From Inonotus obliquus (lineage: Eukaryota > Basidiomycota > Agaricomycetes > Hymenochaetales > Hymenochaetaceae): DNA of 64,000 nt. Where the stretch lies: the NCBI GenBank assembly GCA_032164295.1, contig JAJHTX010000010.1:1860001-1924000 (forward strand). The letters run 5' to 3'. A program made the position numbers and the translations under genes. The notes under the pieces are model-generated. The model did no database searches. It was not told the origin of the DNA and saw nothing but the letters and a program-made list of their open reading frames with translations. Shown here piece by piece: positions 1-10,685 of the stretch (its first letter is position 1; each line of letters begins with the position of its first letter).

Positions 1-1850
1 GCCATGCTGAGTAGATCTGACACTGACAGTTGTGCAAGCACTGAGTCAACCTGTAGATAACCATTCTTCTTCAACATATCGGCAAATACAGTATAGTTGC
101 ACTGGTCTTGACCTCATTCTCTGTCATCCTCGCAAGTCTTTAACCATTTGTCAACTAGAAGATAGTTTCAGATTTCGTATAGTGGAGATGCACTTGTTCT
201 TCTATGCTTTTCGGGTGGATGCGATTGTCTGCAGTAGCCATGCTGCTCCCTTGAGGACAAACTATTGTTGTGCACTTTCCAATAGTGACAATTTCTGACA
301 TATAAGCAGCAAGGACTGCAGTACCGACAATGTTTGTGACCATCTCTATAGGACTCAGGTGAACAGTGTTCCAAGCGTCAGTAACTTCTCTGTGATCTGC
401 TCCTCTCTCGTCTTGCTCTCAGAGTAGATTCAGATTTACCATCATTACAGTCACTGCTCAATGAGCCAGACCATCTCTGATTGTTTCCTGATTCAGATGA
501 TCTCTGTGCATATCTCGCCTCATTGTCAGAGTCCCGATTATTGTTGGCACATATTGCTTTCTTTCCTGGTGGCTTTACACAGTTTGTCAACTTCAGTTGA
601 GCAGGGATCTCTCGGGACATCACACCCAGTGTACCAGCCAACTGTGTCATCATCAAAATACTACTGGGCAGAAAATCTTGAACATCAGAACTCACAATTA
701 GTCAAGCATGATCAGCATAATTCATCATATTATAGTGTTTATGCTTGCTATTATAGTGGACCAGGCAGACGTCCTGTGGGTGCTCGTTGCATGCAAGATT
801 GCTCTTGATTTCGTTTATAGTAGAGCCAAGAATCTCCTCCTGATCTATCTTCTTTTGCTGATTTGTAGTTGGAGCAGTCGTGATTGGCTTAGTTGCATTT
901 GCTGCATTAGAACGTTTTGGACCATCCTGGGTGATGATATATCATCATATCAGATATGTGCAGTAATTTGATGAAGGAGAGGGAAAATCACTGTTTTGTT
1001 GTTCATGTTATAAATAACAACCTCACAAGTGACATTTGGCTTCTTCTTCTTTTTCTGTTCTGCGATATACTCCTCAATGTCTCTTGCTATTTCATCAAGA
1101 CCTTCCTTAGAATCTAAATAACGTGGTGTCATCTTCTGAGCAGTGGTCTTCTTGAACCAAGGAGTGGTGTAACTAAGTAAAACAGAGGTGTAATGACATT
1201 GAAGAATTTCTACAACAGAGGTGTAATGACATTGAAGAATTTCTACAACATTCCTGCGAATGTTGTAGAGAGCGTCCAATGAGCCGATTGCCAATCTCTG
1301 TAAACCATGTCCATCATTGACTAGAGCTGTAAAAGGAGCGTGCTGTTTAAATACATTGCTGGCAGGTTGGCATCTATCTTGGGCAGGCGTAGATATCACG
1401 ACATCATTTCCGCCACCTAGTAAATTACTAATTCATACAAATACATCTCGAGAACAGCTCACACATACCAGGAGAGAGTTCCAAATCAGAGAAAGTTATT
1501 GATCCCTCTCAATAAGTAGAGTCTGCTTCTACATCTTCAATAATATTCACAATATCTACTTGTGATGGTTCTTCTTGCTCTTCATCCTCTTCATAAATGA
1601 GGGTAAGATTGCGACAAGTACCTATAACTTGAGGTTCAACCTGAAAAAAGAAAATGTCTATTAGACTGGTATTTTCGTAGCTGGGTAACTATCTAAACCT
1701 CTTTCTCAGTATTTTCAATGGGCTTTGTGGTCACCCTTGTCTTTCATACCGCTCTGCCTCTATGGGCCACAGGTGCCTGCTCTAGCAGATTCTTTCTCCT
1801 CCTAAGAGACATCGTGATGTTGAGGTGAAAAAAAAAGAAAGAATGGCAGA
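1..1850 (-). pseudogene. Relic of a transposon-associated hypothetical protein gene
   Basis: Broken reading frames on the minus strand give pieces of one decayed protein. A lysine-rich acidic stretch lies at about 950-1399. At about 715-900 there is a Cys/His segment (ACNEHPQDVC followed by HYNSKHKHY). A charged Arg/Ser-rich part lies at 378-695. A C-terminal part at 1-230 is nearly repeated, in inverted orientation, at 24,890-25,120. That C-terminal part resembles the small helical SAM-like domain that ends many Agaricomycete transposon-linked hypothetical proteins (pattern CEDDRE, NYTVFADILKKNGY, then LSVSDLLSM). Several stops interrupt it. The function is unknown; the family assignment is recall of a pattern, not a search. 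It faces the plus-strand relic that starts near 2,230, which suggests a divergent two-gene element. Confidence 0.4.
1181..1246. repeat. Exact 33-bp tandem duplication (2 copies)
   Basis: Units at 1181-1213 and 1214-1246 are identical. The period is a multiple of three, so the minus-strand frame is kept and the peptide VVEILQCHYTS appears twice. It looks like a recent local slippage or duplication event inside the relic gene. Confidence 0.9.
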
Positions 1851-2229
1851 GGTGGTTTCCAAAATGACATGATAATATTTTCTCATGTTTCAACGGCAAT
1901 TTTTGCTACTCTAAGAATGCTCTTTTATGTACTCAAATTTCTACATCTTTCGTACTTCTTACAATACTTATGTGTTCACTAACAACTGATTATTTGGTTG
2001 TACATATACATGTACATACAGTACTGTGCATGCCAAGCATCTGGCGCATCAGGGTACACCTTCTCACGGGGCAGAACAGGCGGAACAGGAACCTTGATAA
2101 GCCACTAGTTTCTCATTCTCATTCTCATTCCCATTGACCTATTACATCAGTCTAGCTCTAGCATCCTGCCCAGTTTTATAAGTATGTGAGCTTTCTCTCG
2201 ACATTGACATGCATGTTGAATGCCAGTAT

Positions 2230-4260
2230 AGCATATTGGTCTCAGCAGGAAGAAGAGAAGATGGCTACTTTAGGTTTGATTATTATTAATGTCGGTGGCG
2301 ACAGGTCTAATTGTTTAATCAACAGCTCAGCAGATGCTTCCAGCAGGAAAGGAGGTCTCCAGAAAGCCACAGTCCCCAAGCCCACGCCTGAGCCCAATAG
2401 CAACAAATGACAATGATTGTATGTGTCTCAACCTTGCTCCTAGTCTAGATCTGGTCCTTATATATTCCCAGCAGATGACACCAAGAAACTGAAGGAACAG
2501 GCAGACAATGCTCAAAAATGCCTAGCCCAGGAGAAGGAAATGAGTGCTATTGACCCTCTGCTCATGAGGATAATCGGCAAGTTGGATGCCCAGAACAAGG
2601 CGCATAAAGAAACTTGGGCTGAGTTAGAGGAACTTAAGAGAAAGCAGGAGGATTCAGCTACCAGACACGAATTGAATAAAAGTAAGGTCAAGGAACGATA
2701 CTGTTGGAATTCAGCTTGCAAAGAGTGTGCTCAATCTGGAAGAGATAGTCTTGATGAATGTGAGTTTCATGTGACAAGTGATAACTGTGCAAATAACATA
2801 TTTTTAGGACATTGCCAAAAGTGACTACATATTCTATCATAACTTCTCTAACAATGTTATGCATGCTATTTAAGATGGCACATGTGCAGTCCTGCCAATA
2901 ACATTTGTTGCTGAAACCAGAATCAAGCTACTGCAGCAAGTGTTCCTCCTAACAGGCAGATTCCATAAAGAGATGTTTTGGAAGCAGTGGCTTGCATGTT
3001 TGAATTTAAAACTGCCACTGCAGAAGGAGGAAGTGGTGAAATTATAGCGTAATGCGACTTCAAAGTCATTGCAAGAACATATATCTTATGTAGCAACTAT
3101 AGGAGATTCGCCAACATGAGACCAACTTCAACAAGTTTTGACTTTCATCCTTCGAGATACCAGGAAACTACTTGAGGATAAAATCAAGAAAGAGGTTGAG
3201 GGTCTCAAAGCTGAGCAGGCAGAGGATAATTGGCACAATGACAAAGCAGCAGAGTATTGGAAAAAACTTACCAACAAGTACAATATTGATTCCACTGGTA
3301 ACCTTTCGGAAGTGGATGGCATTGAAGTAGTGTCAATCAATCCCAAGGACAATAGGCAGTCCAGTGACATTATCACCAATCGTAGCATCTTGAATGGCTT
3401 CCAACTTTTGACAGAATGCAACAAAGACACTTACAAGGTGTGGACGTACTATATGTTCTACATTAAGAAAGAAAAAGATATGGCCAAAAATATTGGCAAC
3501 CGCAAGGCACAACTCACTAAATTGGAGAGTATCTACTACTTGATGTCATGGGCTTTTATGATTCTAGTGGATGACGAATTGATACAGTTCTTCCTTACTG
3601 ATCGCTCACACATCTTTAGGATCCTAGGAAATCTTTCCGCCCATCCACACGACAGTTTTAAGAGGACAATGTAGGCTATAGAGCAGATCAATCTAAGACT
3701 TCAAAACTTCAAAACTCATGATGGAGAAGCGAGGTTTCATACCAGTAGTGCCAAACAGAAAATGACAATACTTACTGCAGCATACAAGAAGCACCGGCCA
3801 GCCGATATGAACAATTTCATCTTTTACCCACTTGAAGTTGCGAAGAGGATTTGGCATAGGATTCCAGAGGAAACTCAGAGTTTATTGGCCCCATCATTGA
3901 AAAGCTTCTCTCACAAAGGAACAGTTGAGGTTCTTTCAAGACTAGAAAGCAGTGATTTCAATAAGAAGGCTTCCAAGGATATCAGCACGTCTATTGGTAG
4001 CTTTGCTCCTTCAATGTCAGCAATACAGACAACCCCTCGTCTGACAACTACCTTTGCGAGTTGAAATCTATTCAACGTGCTGAGCAGCGCAGAGAGTGGA
4101 GATTTTGATTCTGATGTAACAGAAGGTTTAAATTCAGATTCAGGGGCACCACCAAGCCCACTGCTATCACAAACCCTGATGAGTGACAAGGACAAGGGCA
4201 AGAGTGCATGGGTGAAGATGTTAGGCAAGAAAGCGAGCGGAAGCAAAAAGAGAAAGTAGT
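2230..4260 (+). pseudogene. Relic of a coiled-coil hypothetical protein gene
   Basis: Successive plus-strand frames (about 2260-2410, 2490-2790, 3138-3674, 3675-4064, 4077-4259) look like exons or frame-shifted pieces of one lysine/glutamate-rich protein. One segment begins KKLKEQADNAQKCLAQEKEM and continues with heptad-like Leu/Glu/Lys runs, consistent with coiled coil. A TAG at 3672-3674 separates two segments that otherwise continue in frame. A plausible intron acceptor (cccagcag) precedes the 2,491 segment. The product ends in a Ser-rich tail and a basic GKKASGSKKRK end. I do not recognise the family. Its divergent pairing with the minus-strand relic at 1-1850 suggests both belonged to one mobile element. 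Confidence 0.4.
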
Positions 4261-4369
4261 TTGTTCCTTTCCTGTAAATTCAGACCTAGACCTATGTCGC
4301 TTATGCATTTCTTTTTGTACTAATGGAAATATATGACTTGTTCTGATCAACAAACAAAAAAATCCTATT

Positions 4370-4835
4370 TTAAACATAACGTACATCATATCCTGAGTGT
4401 TGAAAGAATGACTGACAGTCTCTAGAAGTGACACAATAAGACTGAATATATAGTTGCTCAATAATTGATTGGTCTCCTTGCATCTGCAGGCCATGTCTCC
4501 AAAGTTTTGTCTTTATAAGCAAAAAGGCAAGCTCAATAGAATTGTAGTCCAGTGAGTATGGAGGGAGAAACTCCTGTCTGACACCCCTATGCATACATTA
4601 GCACAACATTAGGCAGATGAAAAGAATGAGGCTGACCTGGACTCTATAAGCTGACAGATCTTAGGAGCCTTGTGTATCAAGCAGTTGTCTATCACGATCA
4701 CGGACCTTGGTGCAGGGAATAGATCTATCTTGTTCAGAAGACCATCAATGAATTCCATAAAGAGGTTCACATTGAACACATTCTCAATGACAATGTAGTC
4801 AACTATTCTATCAAGACTGATTGCTGGTAGCAATA
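4370..4835 (-). pseudogene. Tc1/mariner (DDE_3) transposase, C-terminal fragment
   Basis: The minus strand encodes a DDE-superfamily end: FIDGLLNKIDLFPAPRS, the catalytic-type IVIDNCLIH box, then after a possible GT-AG intron (about 4577-4633) GVRQEFLPPYSLDYNSIE, the usual third-acid region of fungal Tc1-like transposases (normally PPYSPDYNPIE). The first catalytic domain part is absent here. An HTH region of the same type lies 3 kb away at 7735-8000, and repeat R1-a starts right upstream at 4858, so the gene seems to have been split by insertions. A second, similar fragment lies at 25,290-25,554. Confidence 0.75.
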
Positions 4836-4857
4836 AATAGCTGCATGCAGAAGGCGT

Positions 4858-5835
4858 TAAAGGAAAATACCAGAGGCTACAATTGATATGGGCTTAATTC
4901 TGCGATTCTACCACTTCTTCCAATTAACAATACTTCTGCAATTCTACCGCTTCTTACTTCTTTTCGGACCACAGTACTTCTGCTGTCCTATCTATGCCTG
5001 TAGTTCGGACGAAGTACGAGGCTCCTGCAATTTTACAAGGCTAAGATTGATTGAGAACTGGTCCTGCATGCTTTAAGCTAGACTTTTGCGCCAATACTGA
5101 ATCACCAATTCTTACGCCCGTCTTCTATCACAGTATCAAACCTCCAAGCTTCGATACTGATGATACTGATACTGTACCGTCCACCCATCCTGATACTGAT
5201 GTTTAATAGTCCACCATTAGTCGATACTACGCTCTTGACGGTCCATACTGAGAGAAAGGTCATAAGCTACAATTGGTCTGTCATACGTAGCTGTGAAGAG
5301 TTGAATCATCAAAAGTGTCAAAGCTCTAAGTCTGACGGTCTGCCCTTCCGAACCACCATACATCGATACTGACGATACAGGTGTTGATACCAGCAGCCCA
5401 CTCTGGTACCGAAGTTCGTAATATGTGCTAGGTCGATAACACGCCCTCAAAGATCTATATTGAGAGGAAGGTTGGGAAATGAATCAGATCTACTGTACAC
5501 TGCTTTGATCTCAGAGGAGACCATCAATCTGACTCGGAAGCCAAGCCAAGCAATGCCCAGTCGAGCCAGGCAACGCGTACCAATAGATATCGAGAGGTAC
5601 GAGCGATCTTATCGATACCCAGAGATAATCCCAGCATACTGATTAGTACTGAGCGATAGAGTACTCCTATGCTAAGGTTGGGTTATACTAACATGTCAAC
5701 TTCGGCGCATGCTGTCTGATCGCTCGGTAGACTCCCAGACTGATACTGCATAGATTATGATACCGGAACAAAAGTAAATCTGGATGACATGCTTCTCCAG
5801 AGAAGACAACAGAACAGGTCCATCGTCAGGAGCGC
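4858..5835 (+). repeat. R1-a: truncated copy of GGTAC-rich repeat family R1
   Basis: Starts with TAAAGGAAAATACCAGAGGC, the same left end seen at 21,792, at 41,345 and, in reverse, at 31,030. Homology continues through the segment that reads gtgctaggtcgat and then tgaatcag. The 3' half present in the 41,344 copy is missing, so this copy is about 1 kb. It holds no convincing coding frame. It is rich in GATAC and GGTAC words. It lies between the two halves of the Tc1-like transposase. Confidence 0.75.
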
Positions 5836-6640
5836 CCATGCAGTGTCAGGCCATAAATTCATTATATAATAACTAATTCCTTTATTGGACCTCATGACGA
5901 ACACTCAACAGCAGATATACTAAATATTGCCTCATATTGTAACATTAGATATCGTAAAAGCACGTTAAGCCATTCCTTTCACAAAGCATCATACTTGACA
6001 AGTCTAATGATACTTGAGATAATGTCACCCAAAGAAACAAGTAACCATACTCACTTAGACACTCTATAGACAAGATGCAATTCAACAACTCGATCTACCT
6101 ATTCAATTTCTTGACAAATAGTTGTTTCAACCCATATTCTAAATAAAGGAACATCAGGTATTTTACCCAAATAATCAAACAATAGAAATTCATACCTGAT
6201 TTGTCCTATGCGTCCATCAGAGTCACTTGGTAAACAATAGGCCAGAAGACAATGCAAGAGAAGACACAGATGATGGATAAAGTGAGCATGTTGTAGCCTC
6301 ATGACAGTTAATGATGAGATGTATTTTCACTCATCGGCGATAATTAATATAAATTTGCTTGAAAAGTGAAGCTTGGGGAAAGTAGTATTGAGAAGGTCTC
6401 CGATCAAAGTATTTAGTGTCTCATACAGTACAGAAATGTGCTAAGAGAGGCACAGAAGTTGCATGTAATTGCAGACTCTATTGTTGAGAATAAGCGAGTT
6501 TTATTAAACTATATCTGAAATGCTAGATGTACTCATTAAACCATTCACAGAATAGTGAGAAATACCTTCCAAATTGGGACTAGTAAAGGTGAACGACTAA
6601 GCTTCTCTCAAATAAATTGGTAATGTAGCAGGATCTATGT
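5836..6640. other. AT-rich stretch with nothing recognised
   Basis: No convincing coding region, LTR end or terminal inverted repeat was found. The one minus-strand frame at 6099-6302 does not resemble a known family. Confidence 0.5.
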
Positions 6641-6700
6641 GTATAAGTCAATACAAGTCAGAATGAGTCAATGCGAGTCAGTATGAGTCAAATTGAGTCA
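6641..6700. repeat. Six 10-bp tandem units ending in AGTCA (TGAGTCA-like)
   Basis: Six consecutive decamers share a 3' AGTCA: gtataagtca, atacaagtca, gaatgagtca, atgcgagtca, gtatgagtca, aattgagtca. Three contain the full TGAGTCA palindrome-like core bound by fungal bZIP factors of the Gcn4 type. Further TGACTCA/TGAGTCA copies follow near 6722, 6743 and 6869. The 10-bp period would place sites on one face of the helix. It could be a regulatory part of a retroelement LTR or just a minisatellite. Confidence 0.85.
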
Positions 6701-7227
6701 TTCAGTGTTGTCTGATGCATTCTGACTCACACCTGACCACTATGAGTCACATCTGAGATAGTATCTGACTTATGAGTTGCAACTGAGATGAGATGAATAG
6801 TTCTAAGTCATATTTCATTCAAACTTCAATATATACTATTTTTTCTTCTAAATTTGGGTAGATAGAAATGACTCACTCATGTAGCACAGCCACCCCCTGT
6901 AGTAGCATAAAAGGAGAGGCATTTTGGCTCTCATGAAAAAAAAACACACTTCTGAATAACGCACTACTAAAGAACCCACTCCTAAGAAACACACTCCTAA
7001 GAATCATATCTTTACTACAATACCTTTGTGAACAATCTCTCTTAAGAACAATAATAGTCTGCTGAGAACACAGCGGCATGTCTCTCAGAGTCATTAGTGT
7101 ACCCTCTAAGGTGATTTGTTTGTGTGTGATTTGTAAGCTCAAGGCTTGGAACTGCTGAGTTCTAAGTTACTTCTAAGTCTATCTCAACGTCTCAGTCTAA
7201 GTAAACCATGCCGGTGATTAAGTCGAT

Positions 7228-7375
7228 CCTAGAGCCATCTAGGAATAATTACGCAGTCAGTCCTAGAGTTGTCTAGGCACATTTACGTAGTCCCGCAGTC
7301 AATGTTTCTGTGTACTAGAGCCACACAGGTGGTTTAATTCAGTTCTAGAGCTGTCTAGGATATTTACGTAATCTC
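7228..7375. repeat. Interspersed palindromes CTAGAGNNNTCTAGG with shared 3' tail
   Basis: Imperfect palindromes occur at 7228-7243, 7262-7277 and 7344-7359, with a weaker one near 7313-7328. The three clear copies are followed by a similar tail of the type ATTTACGTAGTC then GCAGTCA. This gives spaced units of about 34-50 bp. A TATA-like cataaaagg lies near 6905, so the whole 6640-7400 stretch may be an LTR or element control region, but no ends were found. Confidence 0.6.
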
Positions 7376-7734
7376 GCAATCAGTTCTTGCATACTTTTAT
7401 TTCTACACTAGTGGGACTACCTAAGTTTTAACACAAGACCCATTTTATTTACCATCCCATCAACCCTTTATTAGCTGAATTTTACTAAATAGAAACCCTC
7501 CTAAGCCTAACAAATAACCAGGAAGATTATCTGACTGCAGAACAGTCCGATTGACTCAGTGGACGTGATATTTAGTTGTATAGACAATACTCAATTATAA
7601 ATACACTTTCAGCATGACAGCGCGCCTCAATGCCCTGTATATAGTTGAGTCTGAAACATCTTTCTCTCGTCTCTCTCGCAAAATTCTCTTTAGTTTATCC
7701 AAATAGAGGTTGTTTTGGTTTACCAATGAACCAA

Positions 7735-8000
7735 TTAGAAACTATGCACTATGTATAAGAGGCTACACGTTGATCGCTCAGAGTGACAACTTGCCTCTGT
7801 GTCAACGTGATCCAGAACCCTAGGCCTTTTGTGGTTCACCAGAACCTCTGTTGACATAGTCCTATTATGATTGAACTGCTGAATAATTCTGAACATTGTA
7901 CGTTCTGAAATTCCCATCTACTGCAAAAGCTGCGTGATACAAATCCCACTTCAATAGATCCTTATGATATATTCTCTCAAGTTATCGGAAATTCTGCTGC
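7735..8000 (-). pseudogene. Tc1/mariner transposase, N-terminal HTH fragment
   Basis: On the minus strand the frame reads an HTH-like segment, with stops, then MGISERTMFRIIQQF, then STEVLVNHKRPRVLD. This is the N-terminal DNA-binding part and the GRPRVL linker typical of Agaricomycete Tc1-like transposases. Homology stops near 7800, before the catalytic domain, whose C-terminal part lies at 4370-4835 on the same strand. Both pieces probably belong to one disrupted element, with the middle lost or replaced. Confidence 0.6.
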
Positions 8001-8466
8001 AACATCGGGTCATATAAGTTGTTGGAAGATGGGAGTAAGAGCAAGATCAACAGCACATCTTGCTCTCTATCTGGCACACATTTGATTATTATAGCTATCC
8101 ATCACTTGTGCAACACCCTTGCTTATTCTACAACCCCTAGTGAGTGTTGTTTTTTATGTGGTCCTGCCATCTCCTCTCTTTTGTTGTGCAGCAGAAAGCG
8201 ATAGGACAACTAGCTGTGAAGAAAATGTGTAAGTCGACTAACAACTTTACATTGTCCTAGGGTATCACACCTAATTTTGCCAACTGTATGTACCCTGCTT
8301 GGTCCAGCTTTCTATCTTAGGCTAGGGTGGAGCTGCTGATATAACAGATAGGCTGAGAAAGCAGATGTTGTAAGGTTATGTTAGAATATAGGATAATCAA
8401 GGCGAAGTGATGATCGGAACAAGTGAGAATGTTCTCTTTCCCACCAGGGCATGTGTGTATTCATTC
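8001..8466. other. Spacer with nothing recognised
   Basis: Short frames only; none resembles a known protein. It ends at the left terminal inverted repeat of the next element. Confidence 0.5.
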
Positions 8467-9122
8467 TAAGGTAGGGGAAGTATAAACTCGACTAGGTGTG
8501 ACGCGCGTCATGCGACCCTGACTTGGCCTGACTTGCCTCATCCGGTGACTCTGGACCCTTTCTTAACTGCAACTTCCACTCAACACAAACTCGAATTTGG
8601 TTCCCATAGATCTCTTCTAATAAAAATTACAAGCAGGTGTATGTTTTTAAAATTAAAAAATATGGACCCCTGACCTTCCGATTAAGGGATGAACCTTTTT
8701 TGTGTCAAATGGCTCAGAATTCATTTTCCAGCATTCTGGTAAGCTTTTCGTAAATTTCGAAAATTTCGACCGCAGAATTTTTGCCGCTCTTGGCGGGCAC
8801 AGGATGACAAATACTGTCCAAATATAGTAGTTTACTTATGACTCATATCTATTACTAATATTTGACTAATACACATTTATAACACGTATCCTGACGGCTG
8901 AGGGAGGTTCAGGAGAGCTGGCTATTGGTGAAACAAGCTTTGTTTTGATGTTTTGTTGAAGTACAAATGGGATTCTGGCTGCTCTTCTGCTGGCTACCAC
9001 TGTCCTGAAATCCGACCTCGAGATTTTTGCCTCAGGGTCCTTCCAAATCGGGTAAGCTCAGGGTGCTCAGGGTCATCAGTCACATTGTGACACCTAGTCG
9101 AGTTTATACTTCCCCTACCTTA
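8467..9122. mobile_element. 656-bp non-autonomous TIR element (MITE-like) with TA ends
   Basis: Positions 8467-8498 and 9091-9122 are perfect 32-bp inverted repeats, beginning TAAGGTAGGGGAAG and ending CTTCCCCTACCTTA. The outer TA pair is what a Tc1/mariner-type TA target duplication would leave, giving a 652-bp element with 30-bp TIRs. The interior has no long frame, so it is non-autonomous. The perfect TIRs suggest it is fairly young. The superfamily assignment rests only on the TA flank. Confidence 0.85.
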
Positions 9123-9299
9123 CAACATATTGGTATCACCAGAAGCACATTTTTGAGGAGATTTTTTTGGTGCTAGTATCATGTCCATACGTGCAGTACT
9201 AACCAAGAAATTGATGTGTTAGTGCATTTTTGAGTGCTGAGAACACAATGCGTGTCAAAAAAAGCACGTGAAGGCCCAACTGCCAATATTTTTGCAAAC

Positions 9300-9870
9300 A
9301 GCTGTAATATACCTACATCTTGTGCTCATCTACTGTATACAGTATATTTAGATTACTGCTGCTCACAGGTTATGAGCCTTGTTTATGCTCTGAGTTACAT
9401 ATACATACTGTTGCTTCTGGGTGGGAATTAGTTCATACTAAGTTTTAGATTCATTAGATCTTTTCTGAGCTTTTCTAGCACATTTTTAGTCTATTATGAA
9501 GCTTTCTGATGCCTTCTGACATCTTTGCAGCTTTCCAGGCCCTTATCAGCTTCAAATCTCTGAATCAGGATATCTCTACATTCAGCCATCTGATCCTACT
9601 CAAATTCTGCACACATACCCTCTCAACAGCCATCTACTGTTATGAAAAAGGGCATCCTGATTGACTTTGATTTTGTTAAGTTACAGTGAATGTTTTTGCC
9701 TATTGCGGCCAAACTTCTGATCCAATCGACACCTCTCATGGTACACTGACTCGCATTACTGCACTCAATGTGCATACTAGCTCTCACATCATTCTGTATA
9801 TCCATTCCTTTACTATATCAATTTTTGTCATTTGCTACTGCTCTTTGCAGTTAGAGTGCAGCCTATACAT
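9300..9870 (+). repeat. Copia 5' LTR (approximate bounds)
   Basis: Shares cttgtgctcatctactg and ctgctgctcaca with the 3' LTR fragment at 14,055-14,103, but is much more diverged from it than a young pair would be. The left edge is unclear; it may begin anywhere from 9,125 on. Confidence 0.5.
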
Positions 9871-10685
9871 TTAATTGTTGCTGTTAGATCAGGAAATTCT
9901 ACAGACTTTAGAGCTTGCCTGCCTGGCCTTAGTTTTCTGGTCTAGGGCCTCTCTGAGTCAGCAGTGCTTGTGGGGACTTAGCAGTCCAACAAACCAGCAC
10001 TGTCTTATGGTGAACCTGTGTATACTTCACAATACAGGGTGCTCTGTAGCTACCACTGACTGTATCTGAATAAGTAGCCAATCCATCCATAATTTAATTT
10101 TGCTCATACCTTGCCTCTCTCTCATCCGATCACATTTCTGCTTTGCATACTAGCTTACACACACACCAATTACCTCTCTACCAAGCACCATGTCTGACTC
10201 TGCAGGTGCTGACTCTCAATCAGCATTTGCAAAGCTGGACACATTCAACTGTGCAACTCGGAAGTTTGACATGCAGGCCCTCCTGCAGACCAAGATGCTA
10301 TGACGGCTTGTGAGTGGTCAAGAGAAGGAGGAACCTGATGAGAAGAACAAGCCTGGACTAGCTACATGGCAGGTGGAGGCTGAGTGTGCAGCTGGTCTCA
10401 TCTATTAAAACATAGACCAGAGCATGCAGATTCTTGTTAGGGAGAACTGTTCATCTTGAACCCTAGCAAGATGTGGAGTGCACTCAAGAAGCTGCATGAA
10501 CAGAACAACCTTACTGTGTGCTATCTGGCCTACCACTCCTTCCTGTCTGTTCAGAAGAAAGAGAATGAGTCACTTAAGCAGCTCACCTCCAGAGTTGAAA
10601 GGGCATTGCATGATGTCAGGAACACTTGCAAAGCAGATCTCTTACTTTAGAGAAGTTTGAGGAGAAGCTTGCATATGCTGTTCTG
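9857..10685 (+). repeat. Left arm of a ~830-bp inverted duplication (Copia leader and gag start)
   Basis: Near-identical in reverse complement to 14,103-14,939: a 64-codon frame is identical and a 60-codon frame differs by one residue. Both arms share the same in-frame TGA and TAA stops, so the arms were duplicated after the copy had already been inactivated. Confidence 0.9.

Noticed and set aside
6641..6700. Short regular repeats considered as a CRISPR array
   Set aside because: The unit is only 10 bp with no spacer of constant length, and the genome is eukaryotic.
9870..9900. Primer-binding site directly after the Copia 5' LTR
   Set aside because: No convincing match to a tRNA 3' end or to an initiator tRNA fragment could be read; the LTR end itself is uncertain.
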